Part shown: positions 26,781-34,426 of the stretch, piece after piece
Layout: every line of letters begins with the position of its first letter
Numbering within the stretch: position 1 is the stretch's first letter
Made by a program: the position numbers and the translations under genes
NCBI GenBank assembly: GCA_016199925.1
Contig: JACQFT010000005.1
Coordinates: forward strand, 1 to 54,587
Source: Opitutia bacterium
GTDB lineage: Bacteria > Verrucomicrobiota > Verrucomicrobiia > Opitutales > Opitutaceae
Direction: 5' to 3'
DNA length: 54,587 bases
Notes under the pieces: generated by a model
What the model was told of the DNA's origin: nothing
Seen by the model: the letters and a program-made list of their open reading frames with translations, nothing else
Database searches by the model: none

Positions 26781-26999
26781 TTAGGAACGGACGACGCGGG
26801 CGGCGTAGAGCAAAGCCGCCCGGATGTCGGCGGGTTCGAGGGCGGTATGCTTGGCCAGCAATTCGGGCTCGGTCGCTTGAGCGGCGAGGGCCTGCACGAT
26901 TTGCGCGACGGAAATCGCCGTGTCGCGGACGGCCGCCCGGCCGTCGCAAAATTTGGGGTCGCGGGTGATGCGGCGGAGGAGCGTGGGGTCGCTTTCCAT
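26781..26999 (-). CDS. DUF433 antitoxin-like protein
   Basis: A 72-aa protein read from ATG 26999 (MESDPTLLRRITRDPKFCDGRAAV...). The pattern RITRDPKFCDGRAAVRDTAISVAQIVQAL followed by ILLKHTALEPADIRAALLYAA-like helices is that of DUF433, a helix-turn-helix family usually acting as the antitoxin of a PIN-like DUF5615 toxin. No DUF5615 gene is adjacent, so it appears orphaned. It is divergent from the VapBC pair with about 93 bases between. Its first 13 codons and upstream DNA are duplicated at 27954-28168. Confidence 0.75.
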   Translation of the reverse strand: MESDPTLLRRITRDPKFCDGRAAVRDTAISVAQIVQALAAQATEPELLAKHTALEPADIRAALLYAARVVRS

Positions 27000-27092
27000 G
27001 CGGGGGAGCGTGTGGAAACAGGCGTGGCGCGCAAGGCCGCGCTGGCACGAAATTGCTGTTGAAAATCTGGCACTCCCGGAGACCCTGTGGCG

Positions 27093-27344
27093 ATGCGAAC
27101 GACTCTGACCCTCGAACCACGCGCGGCGCGGTTGCTCCGCCTCGAGTCCGCACGTCGGGGCGGGCGGCGGACAGCTTCCGTGGGCAAAATTATTTCCGAA
27201 CTGGCCGTGCGGCATCTCGGCGGCGAAGCATTGCCGACGGAACGCAGAATCCGGCGTCGGCAGGGGCTCGCCTATGTCGAGGCGTTGCCGGGTGAGTGCA
27301 CCACGCCGCCGTTGAAGGGACTGCTGCACGACGAACTGCCGTGA
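27093..27344 (+). CDS. VapB-like antitoxin (ribbon-helix-helix type)
   Basis: An 83-aa protein beginning MRTTLTLEPRAARLLRLESAR, the beta-strand plus helix opening of ribbon-helix-helix antitoxins, then a variable C-terminus ending GLLHDELP. ATG 27093 is preferred over the in-frame GTG at 27087. The TGA overlaps the GTG start of the PIN toxin (GTGA), giving the classic coupled antitoxin-toxin order. The N-terminal part is duplicated at about 28091-28168. Confidence 0.72.
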   Translation: MRTTLTLEPRAARLLRLESARRGGRRTASVGKIISELAVRHLGGEALPTERRIRRRQGLAYVEALPGECTTPPLKGLLHDELP

Positions 27345-27748
27345 GGCATCTGCTCGATATCAGCGTGCTGTTTCCGCTGTTCTGGGCGGGACACGCGCAT
27401 CACGCGCGCTGCCGGGCGTGGTTCCTGAAGCACCGGCACGAAGGCTGGGCGACCTGCGCGGAGACGCAGTTGGCGTTCGTGCGGTTGGCGGCCAATCCGG
27501 CGGCGACCTTTCATGCCCCGCTAACTCCCGCGCAGGCGCTGGCATTGCTCGCCGCGGAAACCTCGCGCGGGGATCATGTGTTCTTGCCCTCACCGCCGCC
27601 CGAGACGAAGTTCGTGGGTCGGGCCACCGGACACCGCATGGTGCAGGACTTTTATCTGGTGCAACTCGCCGTGCAAACGGGCGCGAAAGTCGCCACTGCG
27701 GACGAGGCACTCGTCCGGCACTGGCCCCAGCACACGGTCAAGGTGTGA
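27341..27748 (+). CDS. vapC: VapC-type PIN-domain ribonuclease toxin
   Basis: A 135-aa PIN domain read from GTG 27341. The acidic metal-binding residues are visible: Asp6 (RHLLDISVLF), Glu41 (CAETQLAFVRL), Asp103 (MVQDFYLVQLA) and Asp121 (VATADEALV). Such toxins cut tRNA or rRNA and are neutralised by the antitoxin encoded just upstream. Its stop is followed after only 3 bases by a 36-bp exact copy of pilT 5' DNA, an unusual boundary that marks the edge of a duplicated block. Confidence 0.82.
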   Translation: MRHLLDISVLFPLFWAGHAHHARCRAWFLKHRHEGWATCAETQLAFVRLAANPAATFHAPLTPAQALALLAAETSRGDHVFLPSPPPETKFVGRATGHRMVQDFYLVQLAVQTGAKVATADEALVRHWPQHTVKV

Positions 27749-27751
27749 GCA

Positions 27752-27840
27752 CGCGACTTCGGCGGCAACCCGACCGTCAGGTGCAAGCCCGGCCCGCGCT
27801 GGTCGGGCATCGCGCGGAGGGAGGTGGCGAGGGCGGGCAT
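27752..27840 (-). pseudogene. degraded pilT 5'-end fragment (copy 2)
   Basis: On the minus strand the first about 30 codons of pilT can be followed (M-ATSLRAM-GP-LHLTVGLPPKSR). 27752-27787 is identical over 36 bases to 26686-26721 in pilT; the start-codon half is more diverged. It lies directly after the vapC stop and leads nowhere. Confidence 0.8.
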
Positions 27841-27842
27841 GG

Positions 27843-27953
27843 GTCAGTCCGAAGATTTCATGGGGATGTGGCGCCCCCGCCGCGTTTCGTTCGTAAACCG
27901 GGACGAGGGCGTCCCGGCTCCAAGCGAAAGACTTTCATCACGGGTGTGAATCC
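27843..27953. repeat. spacer with family C repeat piece
   Basis: 111 bases between two duplicated fragments. It contains gggacgagggcgtcccgg, a palindromic piece also seen in hrpA's family C insert and near 30600. No gene is visible. Confidence 0.4.
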
Positions 27954-28168
27954 GGAGTCGCGGGTGCTGCGGCGGAGGAGCGTGGGGTCGCTTTCCATGC
28001 GGGGGAGCGTGTGGAAACTGGCGTGGCGCTCAAGGCCGCGCTGGCACGAAATTGCCGTTGAAACCTGTCGCGCGCCGAGACCCTGTGGAGATGCGAACGA
28101 CTCTGCCCCTTGAACCACGCGCGGTGCGGTTTCTCCGTCTTGAGTCCGCGAGACGGGGCGGGCGGCGT
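27954..28168. pseudogene. duplicated DUF433-start / vapB-start fragment
   Basis: About 215 bases matching 26956-27170 with scattered substitutions. They carry the first 13 codons of DUF433 on the minus strand (MESDPTLLRRSTR, start 27998), the shared divergent spacer, and the first about 26 codons of vapB on the plus strand (from about 28091, MRTTLPLEPRAVRFLRL). Both reading frames are cut off: the first runs into the spacer repeat, the second into the next toxin-antitoxin pair at 28170. Confidence 0.85.
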
Positions 28169-28169
28169 T

Positions 28170-28376
28170 CTACGGCAGGTAGCCGCGTTCGCGGGCGAAC
28201 GCCACGAACGGGCGGCCTTTCTTTTGGTTGCGCGGGTCGGACTGGGCCGCGCGGAGCGCCTTGAGGCAAGCGTAGTCATCGAGTGCTTCCTCCATTTTCT
28301 TGAAGCGGGCATACGGAATGACGGCGAAGAGCTTGCGGCCGTTTTGTTCGATGATTTGGGCAGTGGCGGCGGGCAT
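28170..28376 (-). CDS. antitoxin of the RelE-family pair
   Basis: A 68-aa protein (AQIIEQNGRKLFAVIPYARFKKMEEALDDY...). The pattern 'x-ING-x-FAVIPY-x-x-F-x-x-MEEALDD' is that of the Phd/YefM- or DUF-type small antitoxins, with an N-terminal DNA-binding sandwich followed by an acidic helix. It ends in a basic ERGYLP tail. It begins 6 bases after the toxin stop, so the toxin comes first. The C-terminal end abuts the truncated vapB fragment. Confidence 0.7.
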   Translation of the reverse strand: MPAATAQIIEQNGRKLFAVIPYARFKKMEEALDDYACLKALRAAQSDPRNQKKGRPFVAFARERGYLP

Positions 28377-28382
28377 GGCGGG

Positions 28383-28631
28383 TCAGCGATAGACTTCGCG
28401 GCGGTGAAGCACGCGGTGGACGACGACGGTTTGGTTGGCGACCTCAAACAAAACGCGCCAGTCGCCCACGCGCAACCGATAACTGGGCGTGAAATTGGTC
28501 AGGCGTTTCACGTCGCCGGCAAGATTGTCGGCGAGCGCGGCGATCCGCCGGGAGATGCGGGCGGCGTTCTTGGGCGGGATCGCGGCGAAGTCGCGTTGCG
28601 CGCGCTCCCGAATTTCCAATTCGTAGGTCAT
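28383..28631 (-). CDS. RelE/ParE-family toxin
   Basis: An 82-aa protein. YELEIRERAQRDFAAIPPKNAARISRRIAALADNL, then VKRLTNFTPSYRLRVGDWRVLFEV and VVHRVLHRREVYR, are the hallmark segments of RelE/ParE toxins (the basic helix, the YRLRVGDWR strand, and the C-terminal H-R-x-x-VY). These proteins cut ribosome-bound mRNA or poison gyrase; RelE-type is likelier from the RVGDWRVLFE strand. It precedes its antitoxin in the transcript. A pilT 5' fragment lies directly upstream. Confidence 0.85.
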   Translation of the reverse strand: MTYELEIRERAQRDFAAIPPKNAARISRRIAALADNLAGDVKRLTNFTPSYRLRVGDWRVLFEVANQTVVVHRVLHRREVYR

Positions 28632-28729
28632 GTCGTGTGGCCGACGGAACGCCGCAACCCGACCGTCAGGCGAAAGTCCGACCCGCCCGGGTCGAGCATC
28701 GTGCGAAGCAGGGTGTCGATGGCGGCCAT
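28628..28729 (-). pseudogene. pilT 5'-end fragment (copy 3)
   Basis: It reads MAAIDTLLRTMLDPGGSDFRLTVGL, very close to the pilT start, then frameshifts into RRSVGHTT and a stop overlapping the RelE start codon. It matches pilT over about 78 bases with few changes, so it is younger or better preserved than copy 2. It could still produce a 33-residue peptide and translational coupling into relE. Confidence 0.85.
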
Positions 28730-28731
28730 TG

Positions 28732-29091
28732 TTATTGATAAGCGGCGACGTTCAGAATCCGTCCATCCCGTTGGGCAATTTCCGCTATCAGGCTTCCTCC
28801 CAGGGTGGTGGGCGGCAAATGCTGTTCCACATACCAAACACCATCTTTGAGAACAGCGTCATACTTGGATGGATCTCCAATGCTTTCCTTTCCATAGATC
28901 GGCGTCCATGCGGCGACGGCAAACTGGATGGCGGTCTTTTTGTCGGGGACGAAGCCGTTTGCCGACGAGAATTTTGGGTGCGGCGATTTGTATCCAAATG
29001 GTGGCGCATCTTTGACGGAAAAAATGAGGCCTGCGCAAACGGCAGAGGTTAGCGCCACAGCGAGAATGGCCTTCTTTGTCGGACTCATCAT
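28732..29091 (-). CDS. NTF2-fold immunity-like protein with signal/anchor sequence
   Basis: A 119-aa protein. The N-terminal hydrophobic segment (KKAILAVALTSAVCAGLIFSV) looks like a signal peptide or anchor. The rest (NGFVPDKKTAIQFAVAAWTPIYGKESI ... KDGVWYVEQHLPPTTLGGSLIAEIAQRDGRIL) matches the NTF2-fold domain found as immunity proteins of polymorphic toxin systems. No cognate toxin is next to it. Its ATG overlaps the stop of the broken pilT paralogue (ATGA). A pilT 5' fragment follows after 2 bases, so it sits within the rearranged locus. Confidence 0.72.
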   Translation of the reverse strand: MMSPTKKAILAVALTSAVCAGLIFSVKDAPPFGYKSPHPKFSSANGFVPDKKTAIQFAVAAWTPIYGKESIGDPSKYDAVLKDGVWYVEQHLPPTTLGGSLIAEIAQRDGRILNVAAYQ

Positions 29092-30399
29092 GAAATCTTC
29101 GCGCGGAGGACGCGGTTGGTGATGTTGGCGAGGGCGGTTTCGGAGGTGATCTTCTTTTCCTGCCAGAGGGCGAGGACGACGTTGTCCATCAGACACATTC
29201 CTTCCTTCACGCCGGTTTCCATCGTGTTGCGGAGGCCCTGCGTCTTCCCCTCCTTGATGAGGTTTTGGATCGCGGTGTTGGCGATGAGGATTTCGCACGC
29301 GAGGGTGAGACCCCCTTTGCGCGCGGGGAGGAGGCGTTGGCAGACGATGCCGCGGAGACTCTCGGAAACGCTGGCGCGAATCTGCGTTTGCTGAGCGGGC
29401 GGGAAGACGTCGAGCAGACGGGTGAGCGTGGTGGCGGCGTCGCTCGTGTGCATCGTGCCGATGACAAGGTGGCCGGTCGGAGGCGAAGGACTTGGTGTGC
29501 GGGCCGACTTCGCGCTGGGTGACGTTGCAACCTTTGGCGGGTTGAACGACCTCGATGGGGTCCTCGACGGTGATGATGTGGTCGGTGCGCGACTCGTTGA
29601 GGTAGTCGACCATCGACGCAAGGGTGGTGGTCTTGCCGGAGCCGACGGGGCCGGTGATGAGGATGAGGCCGTTGTGGTAGGAAAGGAGTTTCTTGAGCGT
29701 CTCAAGGTGCGCGGCGTAACCGAGGTCGGCGAGCGAGCGGATTTTGTCGGGCACCATGCGGTAGGAACCGGCGGCGCCGTTCTTGTGGAACATGAGGTTG
29801 ACGCGGTAGCGGTCGTTGCCGCCGAGCGAGAGCGCGTAGTCGTAGTCTTTGCGCTCAAGGAAAATTTTCCGCTGACCCTCGGAGAGCAAAATCGTGTTGA
29901 GGCGCAGCGAGTCGGCGGCGGTGAGCGTGCGGTCGGAGATTTTCGTCAGCACGCGGTTCTGGCGGATGAAGGGACGCGCGCCGGTGGAGAAATGCAGGTC
30001 GCTCGCGCCGGCGGCGGCGGTGGCTTTGAGCAGGCCGCGGAGCGCGACGGCGAGCGAGTCGTCGTCCATCGCCTCGACGGCGTCGAAGGGGAAAAACGCG
30101 CCCGCGGTGTCGGCGTGCGCGGTCGCGGCGTGCTTGACGCTGGCGAACGGCACGGCGGTGGCGCCGTCGTCGAACGGGTCGCTCATCGGCGGGCCTTTCG
30201 CGCCCTTGGTCTGGGCGAGGCCGGCGAGTTTTTCGAGCATCTCGACGTCGGCGACGAGGCTGTCGTCGATGAGTTTTTGCGCGTAGTCCATCAACTCGGC
30301 GCCCTCGCCGAGCGCGGTGCGCAACTGCACGGCTTGCGCGCGGGTCAGCAGGCCTTGGTCGAGGGTGAGGCGGAGGAGCCAGAGGACATCGTTCTTCAC
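29088..30399 (-). pseudogene. second PilT-like ATPase, frameshifted by an internal deletion that removes Walker B
   Basis: Read from GTG 30399 (VKNDVLWLLRLTLDQGLLTRAQAVQL), an N-terminal extension of about 125 aa precedes the PilT core. The core shows SDLHFSTGARPFIRQNRVL, Walker A GPVGSGKTT at 251-259, ITVEDPIEVV, and REVGPHTKSFAS up to residue 307 (about 29479). The expected segment of about 32 residues with the DPDxxxxGExRDxET Walker B is missing. The protein resumes in another frame as TGHLVIGTMHTSDAATTL and continues normally to the stop at 29088. The deletion is therefore about 95 bases and not a multiple of three. Either the gene is dead or the assembly is faulty here. Confidence 0.85.
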
Positions 30400-30554
30400 G
30401 CGGGGCGGGGCAACGCAGCGAGTGTGCCCGCGCGGAAGGACAAGCCAAGCGCGAAGCTCGGGGAGCGCGCGTTCGCGGGTGGTGCGGACGGCGGACGGTT
30501 TTTTCGCCTCGGATTGCACGGATGAAGACGGATCAAAGAAGGAGACGGAGAATC

Positions 30555-30622
30555 CGGCTTGGAAATGGAGCCGCGCCGCCCTCGGCGCGGAAATGCCGCA
30601 GAACGCGGCGAGGGCACCGCGT
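30555..30622. repeat. family C palindromic repeat
   Basis: ggagccgcgccgccctcggcg ... cggcgagggcaccgcgtcccc form imperfect inverted arms in the spacer after the pilT paralogue. They are related to the insert in hrpA at 2470-2625. Confidence 0.5.
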
Positions 30623-30725
30623 CCCCAGTCAAGCAATCGGAATAAATGGGACGATTGATCCGTTCCTATCCGAGAAATCCGTGGTGAAAAAAACGCCCGA
30701 AACGGCGACGGCGCGGCGGGTAGCG

Positions 30726-30793
30726 ACGTTCTGCTGGCCAGCAGAGTGCCTGCCGTTTCAGAACCACAGGCACGGAGGCCTGTGGCTACGCTA
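30726..30793. repeat. family D repeat ('tgctggccagca' plus 'ccacaggcacggaggcctgtgg')
   Basis: Two adjacent palindromes, ttctgctggccagcagag and ccacaggcacggaggcctgtgg. The first recurs at 49489-49508. The spacer 30400-30804 holds this, a family C and a degenerate family E repeat, and no gene. Confidence 0.6.
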
Positions 30794-30804
30794 AGCCCGG
30801 CGAA

Positions 30805-31581
30805 TCAAAGCGGCGTCAGCGCGAGGCGGATGCCGTCGGGATCGGTGAGGGTTTGCGGCGCGGTGACGCGCGCCGACGCGGCGGAGATTTCCACGAGGCC
30901 GGCGGCACCGGGCGCGACGGGCCGGCGCGAACGACCCCAGGTGTTGACGGCGATATGGTGGTGATAGCCGTCGGCGGCGAGGAAGACGGCGCCGGGATAA
31001 TCATCTTGGCGGACGGCGAGGCCGAGGTCGCGTTCGTAGAATTCGCGGGAGCGCGGCAGCGAGGTCGCCTCGAGATGCACGTGGCCGAGCACGGCGCCGT
31101 CCATCGGCGAGGGCGGCGTCGTCGGGAGCGCGGCGAGCACGCCGTCGACGTCCATGCGGCGCGTGACCATCGCGATGCGGTCGCCATTGTGCGGCCATTC
31201 GGCGACGGGGCGGTCGCGGTAGATTTCGACGCCGTTGCCGTCGGGATCGGTGAGGTAGAGGGCTTCGCTGACGCCGTGGTCGGAGAGACCGTCGAGGGGC
31301 CACGCGGTTTCGGAAATCCGCGCGAGCGAGGCCGCGAGATGCGCGCGGTCGCGCACGAGGAGGGCGGCGTGGAAGAGTCCGGCGGTGCCCGGCGGTCGCG
31401 GCGCGGCATGGACGTCGCCGAGGAGGACGATGAGCGGCGCGGTGTCGACCGAGGCGGTCAGCGCGGTGCGGTCGGCGCCGGCCGGGCGGGCGTGGAGACC
31501 GACGACGACGGTGTAGAACGCGGTGCTGCGGGCGAGGTCCGGCGTGCGCAGGGCGATGTGGTTCAGTTGAAAAGTGCTCAC
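30805..31581 (-). CDS. VOC-family protein (glyoxalase / extradiol-dioxygenase-like, two modules)
   Basis: A 258-aa protein with two paired VOC modules. The first starts LNHIALRTPDLARSTAFYTVVVGL and has LYLTDPDGNGVEIYRDRP. The second starts LGHVHLEATSLPRSREFYERDLGL and ends LTDPDGIRLALTPL. His7 or His8 in the first module, His in GHVHL, and Glu in GVEIY are candidate metal ligands, as in CatE-like catechol-2,3-dioxygenase relatives. YHHHIAVNTWG also matches that subfamily. The substrate is unknown. There is no operon partner. Confidence 0.82.
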   Translation of the reverse strand: MSTFQLNHIALRTPDLARSTAFYTVVVGLHARPAGADRTALTASVDTAPLIVLLGDVHAAPRPPGTAGLFHAALLVRDRAHLAASLARISETAWPLDGLSDHGVSEALYLTDPDGNGVEIYRDRPVAEWPHNGDRIAMVTRRMDVDGVLAALPTTPPSPMDGAVLGHVHLEATSLPRSREFYERDLGLAVRQDDYPGAVFLAADGYHHHIAVNTWGRSRRPVAPGAAGLVEISAASARVTAPQTLTDPDGIRLALTPL

Positions 31582-31759
31582 GGTGGGCGAGGATAGTCCG
31601 TCGGGCTGATTTGGCCAGCGGAGGGGGCGGCGGAAACCGGCGGGCCGGGACGCCTGCCGCTACGATCTGGGGCCACTGCGGGTTTAGCCGGCGAGACGGG
31701 GCTGCGCGTTGCGGGTTGCAATGCGCCGGGGAGACGGTGTTATGCAGGCTACTCATTTC

Positions 31760-33310
31760 ATGCTCCGCAAGCTCATCAGCACCATCCGCCAGTCCTTCAA
31801 GAAGGCCGACAAGAAACCCGACGCCAAACCGGCTCACAAGCACGTCAAGCCGGCGGCCAAGACCGGCCCGGCCCATCCCGCGCGCCACGACGACGCCCGT
31901 CCGCCGCGTCCGCACGGCAGCCATCGTGGCGGCGGCGGCCGTTCGCCTACCTCGCACGATTCGCGCACATCGCACGAGCCCCGCGCGTCGCACGATTCGC
32001 GTTCCAGTCACGCGCCGCGCAGCTCGCACGCTCCGGCTCCCCGACCCGCGCACCCGCCGCGCGCTCCGCAGGCGCCCAAAGTTTTGCAGGAAGTGCCGAA
32101 GATGGACACGCTGTTCACGGCGCTCGGCCTGAACGACCGTCTCGCCTTCGCCGTGCAGCAGATGGGCTACGAGACCCCGACGCCGATCCAGGCGCAGGCC
32201 ATCCCGCAGGTGCTCGCCGGCAAGGACGTGATCGGCTCCGCGCAGACCGGCACGGGCAAGACCGCGGCGTTCGCACTGCCGATCCTCCAGCGGCTCGCCA
32301 CGCACGGCAAGATGCGCTGCCTGATCCTCGAGCCCACGCGCGAACTCGCCGTGCAGGTCGAGGAAGCGTTCAAGAATTTCTCCAAGTTCACCGACCTCCG
32401 CGTGACCGTCGTCTATGGCGGCGTCGGCTACGGCAAGCAGCGCGAGGACCTCGCGCACGGGATGGACATCCTCGCCGCGACGCCGGGCCGCTTGCTCGAC
32501 TTCATGGAGCAGGGCGAAATCCGCCTCGATAACATCGACATCCTCGTGCTCGACGAAGTCGACCGGATGCTCGACATGGGTTTCCTCCCCGACGTGAAAC
32601 GCATCGTGTCGAAGGTGCCGAAGGCGCGCCAGACGCTGTTCTTCACCGCGACGCTGCCGGCCGAGATCGAGCAGCTCGCCGCCTGGGCGCTGCGCGACCC
32701 GTTCAAGATCGCCGTCAGCCGCGAGCGCTCGACCGCCGAGACGATTTCGCACGGCTTCTATCCCGTCGTGCAGGCGCAGAAATTCGCGCTGCTCGTCCAC
32801 CTGCTGGAGCAGACGGACTACAAGAGCGTGCTGATCTTCTCGCGCACGAAGTCGGGCGCCGACTACGTCGCCAACCGCCTGATGCACGCCGGCCACACCT
32901 GCACCGTGATGCACGCCGACCGCAGCCAGCAGGAACGCACGGATGCGCTAAAGGGTTTCAAGTCCGGCAAATTCGAAGTGCTCGTCGCGACCGATGTCGC
33001 CGCGCGCGGCCTCGACATCGCGGGCGTGTCGCACGTCATCAATTTCGATGTCCCGGAAAACCCCGAGGACTACGTCCACCGCATCGGCCGCACCGGCCGC
33101 GCGCAGAACACGGGCGACGCGTTCACGCTCGTGACCGAGGAGACTTGGCGCGACGCGCGCAGCATCGAGCGCTTCATCGGCATGAAGATCGAGTGGAAGA
33201 AAGTGGAAGGCTTCAACTACACCTACTCCGGCATCTTCGACGGCGGCGGCATGCCGCAGGTCGCCGAGCCGAAGCCGGTGAGCCGCCTGCACCGCGGCGT
33301 GCGGCGCTGA
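31760..33310 (+). CDS. DEAD-box RNA helicase (with DEVD variant) and basic N-terminal tail
   Basis: A 516-aa RhlE-like RNA helicase. The Q motif is GYETPTPIQAQAIP, Walker A AQTGTGKT at 161-168, then PTRELAVQ, TPGRLLDF, motif II DEVD instead of DEAD (VLDEVDRMLDMGF), and motif III TAT instead of SAT. SVLIFSRTKSGADY, ATDVAARGLDI and HRIGRTGRA follow. Conserved motif III/II changes of this kind occur in active family members. Residues 20-105 form a disordered basic tail with SHDSR/SHEPR/SHAPR repeats, probably for RNA binding. ATG 31760 is chosen; ATG 31742 in frame is the alternative. Most likely a cold- or ribosome-biogenesis helicase. Confidence 0.92.
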   Translation: MLRKLISTIRQSFKKADKKPDAKPAHKHVKPAAKTGPAHPARHDDARPPRPHGSHRGGGGRSPTSHDSRTSHEPRASHDSRSSHAPRSSHAPAPRPAHPPRAPQAPKVLQEVPKMDTLFTALGLNDRLAFAVQQMGYETPTPIQAQAIPQVLAGKDVIGSAQTGTGKTAAFALPILQRLATHGKMRCLILEPTRELAVQVEEAFKNFSKFTDLRVTVVYGGVGYGKQREDLAHGMDILAATPGRLLDFMEQGEIRLDNIDILVLDEVDRMLDMGFLPDVKRIVSKVPKARQTLFFTATLPAEIEQLAAWALRDPFKIAVSRERSTAETISHGFYPVVQAQKFALLVHLLEQTDYKSVLIFSRTKSGADYVANRLMHAGHTCTVMHADRSQQERTDALKGFKSGKFEVLVATDVAARGLDIAGVSHVINFDVPENPEDYVHRIGRTGRAQNTGDAFTLVTEETWRDARSIERFIGMKIEWKKVEGFNYTYSGIFDGGGMPQVAEPKPVSRLHRGVRR

Positions 33311-33325
33311 ATGCCGCGCGCGGGC

Positions 33326-33690
33326 TCAGGGCGCGAGCGTCAGGTGGAGGGCCTTGAGCGCTTCGCTGACGGGCACCGCGAACACCAGCCCTGCGTAGCC
33401 CGAAGCGGAGATTTTCCAACTGATGAGGCCCGAATGCGTGCCCGTCTTTGTCGACGGGCGGACCGCCGCTGTTGCCGGGGTTCACCTTCAGGTCGGTCGG
33501 TAGAAACTTGCGTTGAGCGATGACGCGCCCGCCGCTGACGACGCCTTTGGTGACGGGCGAGCTGAGTTCCTCCATCGCGGGGCAGCCGGGGCGCGCAGGC
33601 GTCGGCGCCGGCGGGAGGTGCGCCGGCACGGTCCAACTCGATCGCCATGTGCGAGGAACCGGGCCGTTTCAGCAGAGCGACGACCAACCG
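33326..33690 (-). pseudogene. degraded HtrA/Deg-like serine protease fragment
   Basis: Read on the minus strand across at least two frames: ALLKRPGSSHMAIELDRA, then ELSSPVTKGVVSGGRVIAQ, then TDLKVNPGNSGGPPVDKDGHAFG. This carries the catalytic GNSGG serine loop of trypsin-like HtrA proteases. After one extra C at about 33427-33431 it continues ISWKISASGYAGLVFAVPVSEALKALHL to a TGA at 33326. The His and Asp parts of the catalytic triad and any PDZ domain are absent. It is a 3' remnant abutting the ribonuclease G remnant. Confidence 0.8.
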
Positions 33691-33691
33691 C

Positions 33692-34213
33692 TCCGGGCCC
33701 GGCCGCTACCTCAGCCTCATGCCGTTCTCCGACGGCTGCGGCAGCTCCCGCAAAATCGAGGCCCCCAAGGAGCGCACGCGCCTCCGCCCGACGCTCAACG
33801 GGCTCCCCATCCCCGAAAGCCTGGGCGTCATCGTCCGCACCGCCCGCCGGCGAAGGGAAAAATCGCTCCGTCGCCCGCCGCCTTCAAGCCCGCAAAGACG
33901 GCAAGGAATACGCCCTCCGCGTCCACACGCGCCCGGCGATCCTTAAGCGCCTGCACTCGGACGACGCGGACCTCCTCATGCGCATGGAGAAAACCCACGG
34001 CATGAGATTGGCCTCCTGCGCCGGCCCCAACTACCACGCCTGGCAGCCACAGGCTCGGCGACGGCAGATCGAGAATTCTTGCCCGCCGTAGGCTTCGCGA
34101 AGGAGGGTGAAAATTATCACTTGTCGCGGCGGCTCGCCTCGCCAAAGCCTCGGCGACGGCTGAAGCCCGACGGGCGAAGACGGAACGCGATGACGGACGA
34201 GGAAAACCGGTAA
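33692..34213 (+). pseudogene. degraded ribonuclease E/G (rng) fragment
   Basis: It starts within the S1-type region (GPGRYLSLMPFSDGCGSSRKIEAPKERTRLR...IPESLGVIVRTA), the classic RNase E/G segment. It then jumps by a frameshift near 33850, with loss of the entire catalytic domain, to the C-terminal part (ALRVHTRPAILKRLHSDDADLLMRMEKTHGMRLA...PNYH). After a short insert it reaches an end of the type NAMTDEENR with TAA at 34211. The 3' part is duplicated at 35574-35761 behind the Fic gene. No intact rng is present in the window. Confidence 0.78.
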
Positions 34214-34277
34214 CAAATCTTTCTCGTTCTCTTAATCTTTCTCTCTCCGCGCCCGGTCTCACCGCCGGGCGCATTGT
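33961..34277 (+). repeat. direct repeat flanking the Fic gene, left copy
   Basis: It matches 35580-35827 from cctcctcatgcgcatgga through agccacaggctcggcgacgg and attcttgcccgccg to ctttctctctccgcgcccgg. The left copy has an extra segment of about 70 bases (34115-34190). It comprises the 3' end of rng plus its downstream sequence, including the stem ggtctcaccgccgggcgc. Confidence 0.85.
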
Positions 34278-34356
34278 TCCTAAGGCCACCCCGCGGGCCG
34301 GCGAGCTTGCTCGCGCCGAACCCGTCCCCGCACCGGAAACAGCCGCCCCACGCCCC

Positions 34357-34421
34357 TTGCGGCGAATAGCCGCCTTATTCACCGCAGCTCATGCGGCGAT
34401 TACGGCTTGTATTCGCCGCAA
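34357..34421 (+). promoter_or_regulatory. nested inverted repeat upstream of fic
   Basis: A perfect 12-bp inverted repeat, ttgcggcgaata (34357-34368) and tattcgccgcaa (34410-34421), with inner gccg/cggc and ccgca/tgcgg arms. It ends 21 bases before the fic start and could be an operator or an RNA hairpin. Confidence 0.6.
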
Positions 34422-34426
34422 CTTCT

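Noticed and set aside
26686-30399. An integron cassette array
   Set aside because: No integrase and no attC-like sites were found; the repeated sequence is pilT coding DNA.
31760-33310. DEVD in place of DEAD as a sign of an inactive helicase
   Set aside because: The two acidic residues needed for ATP hydrolysis are kept, and all other motifs are intact.
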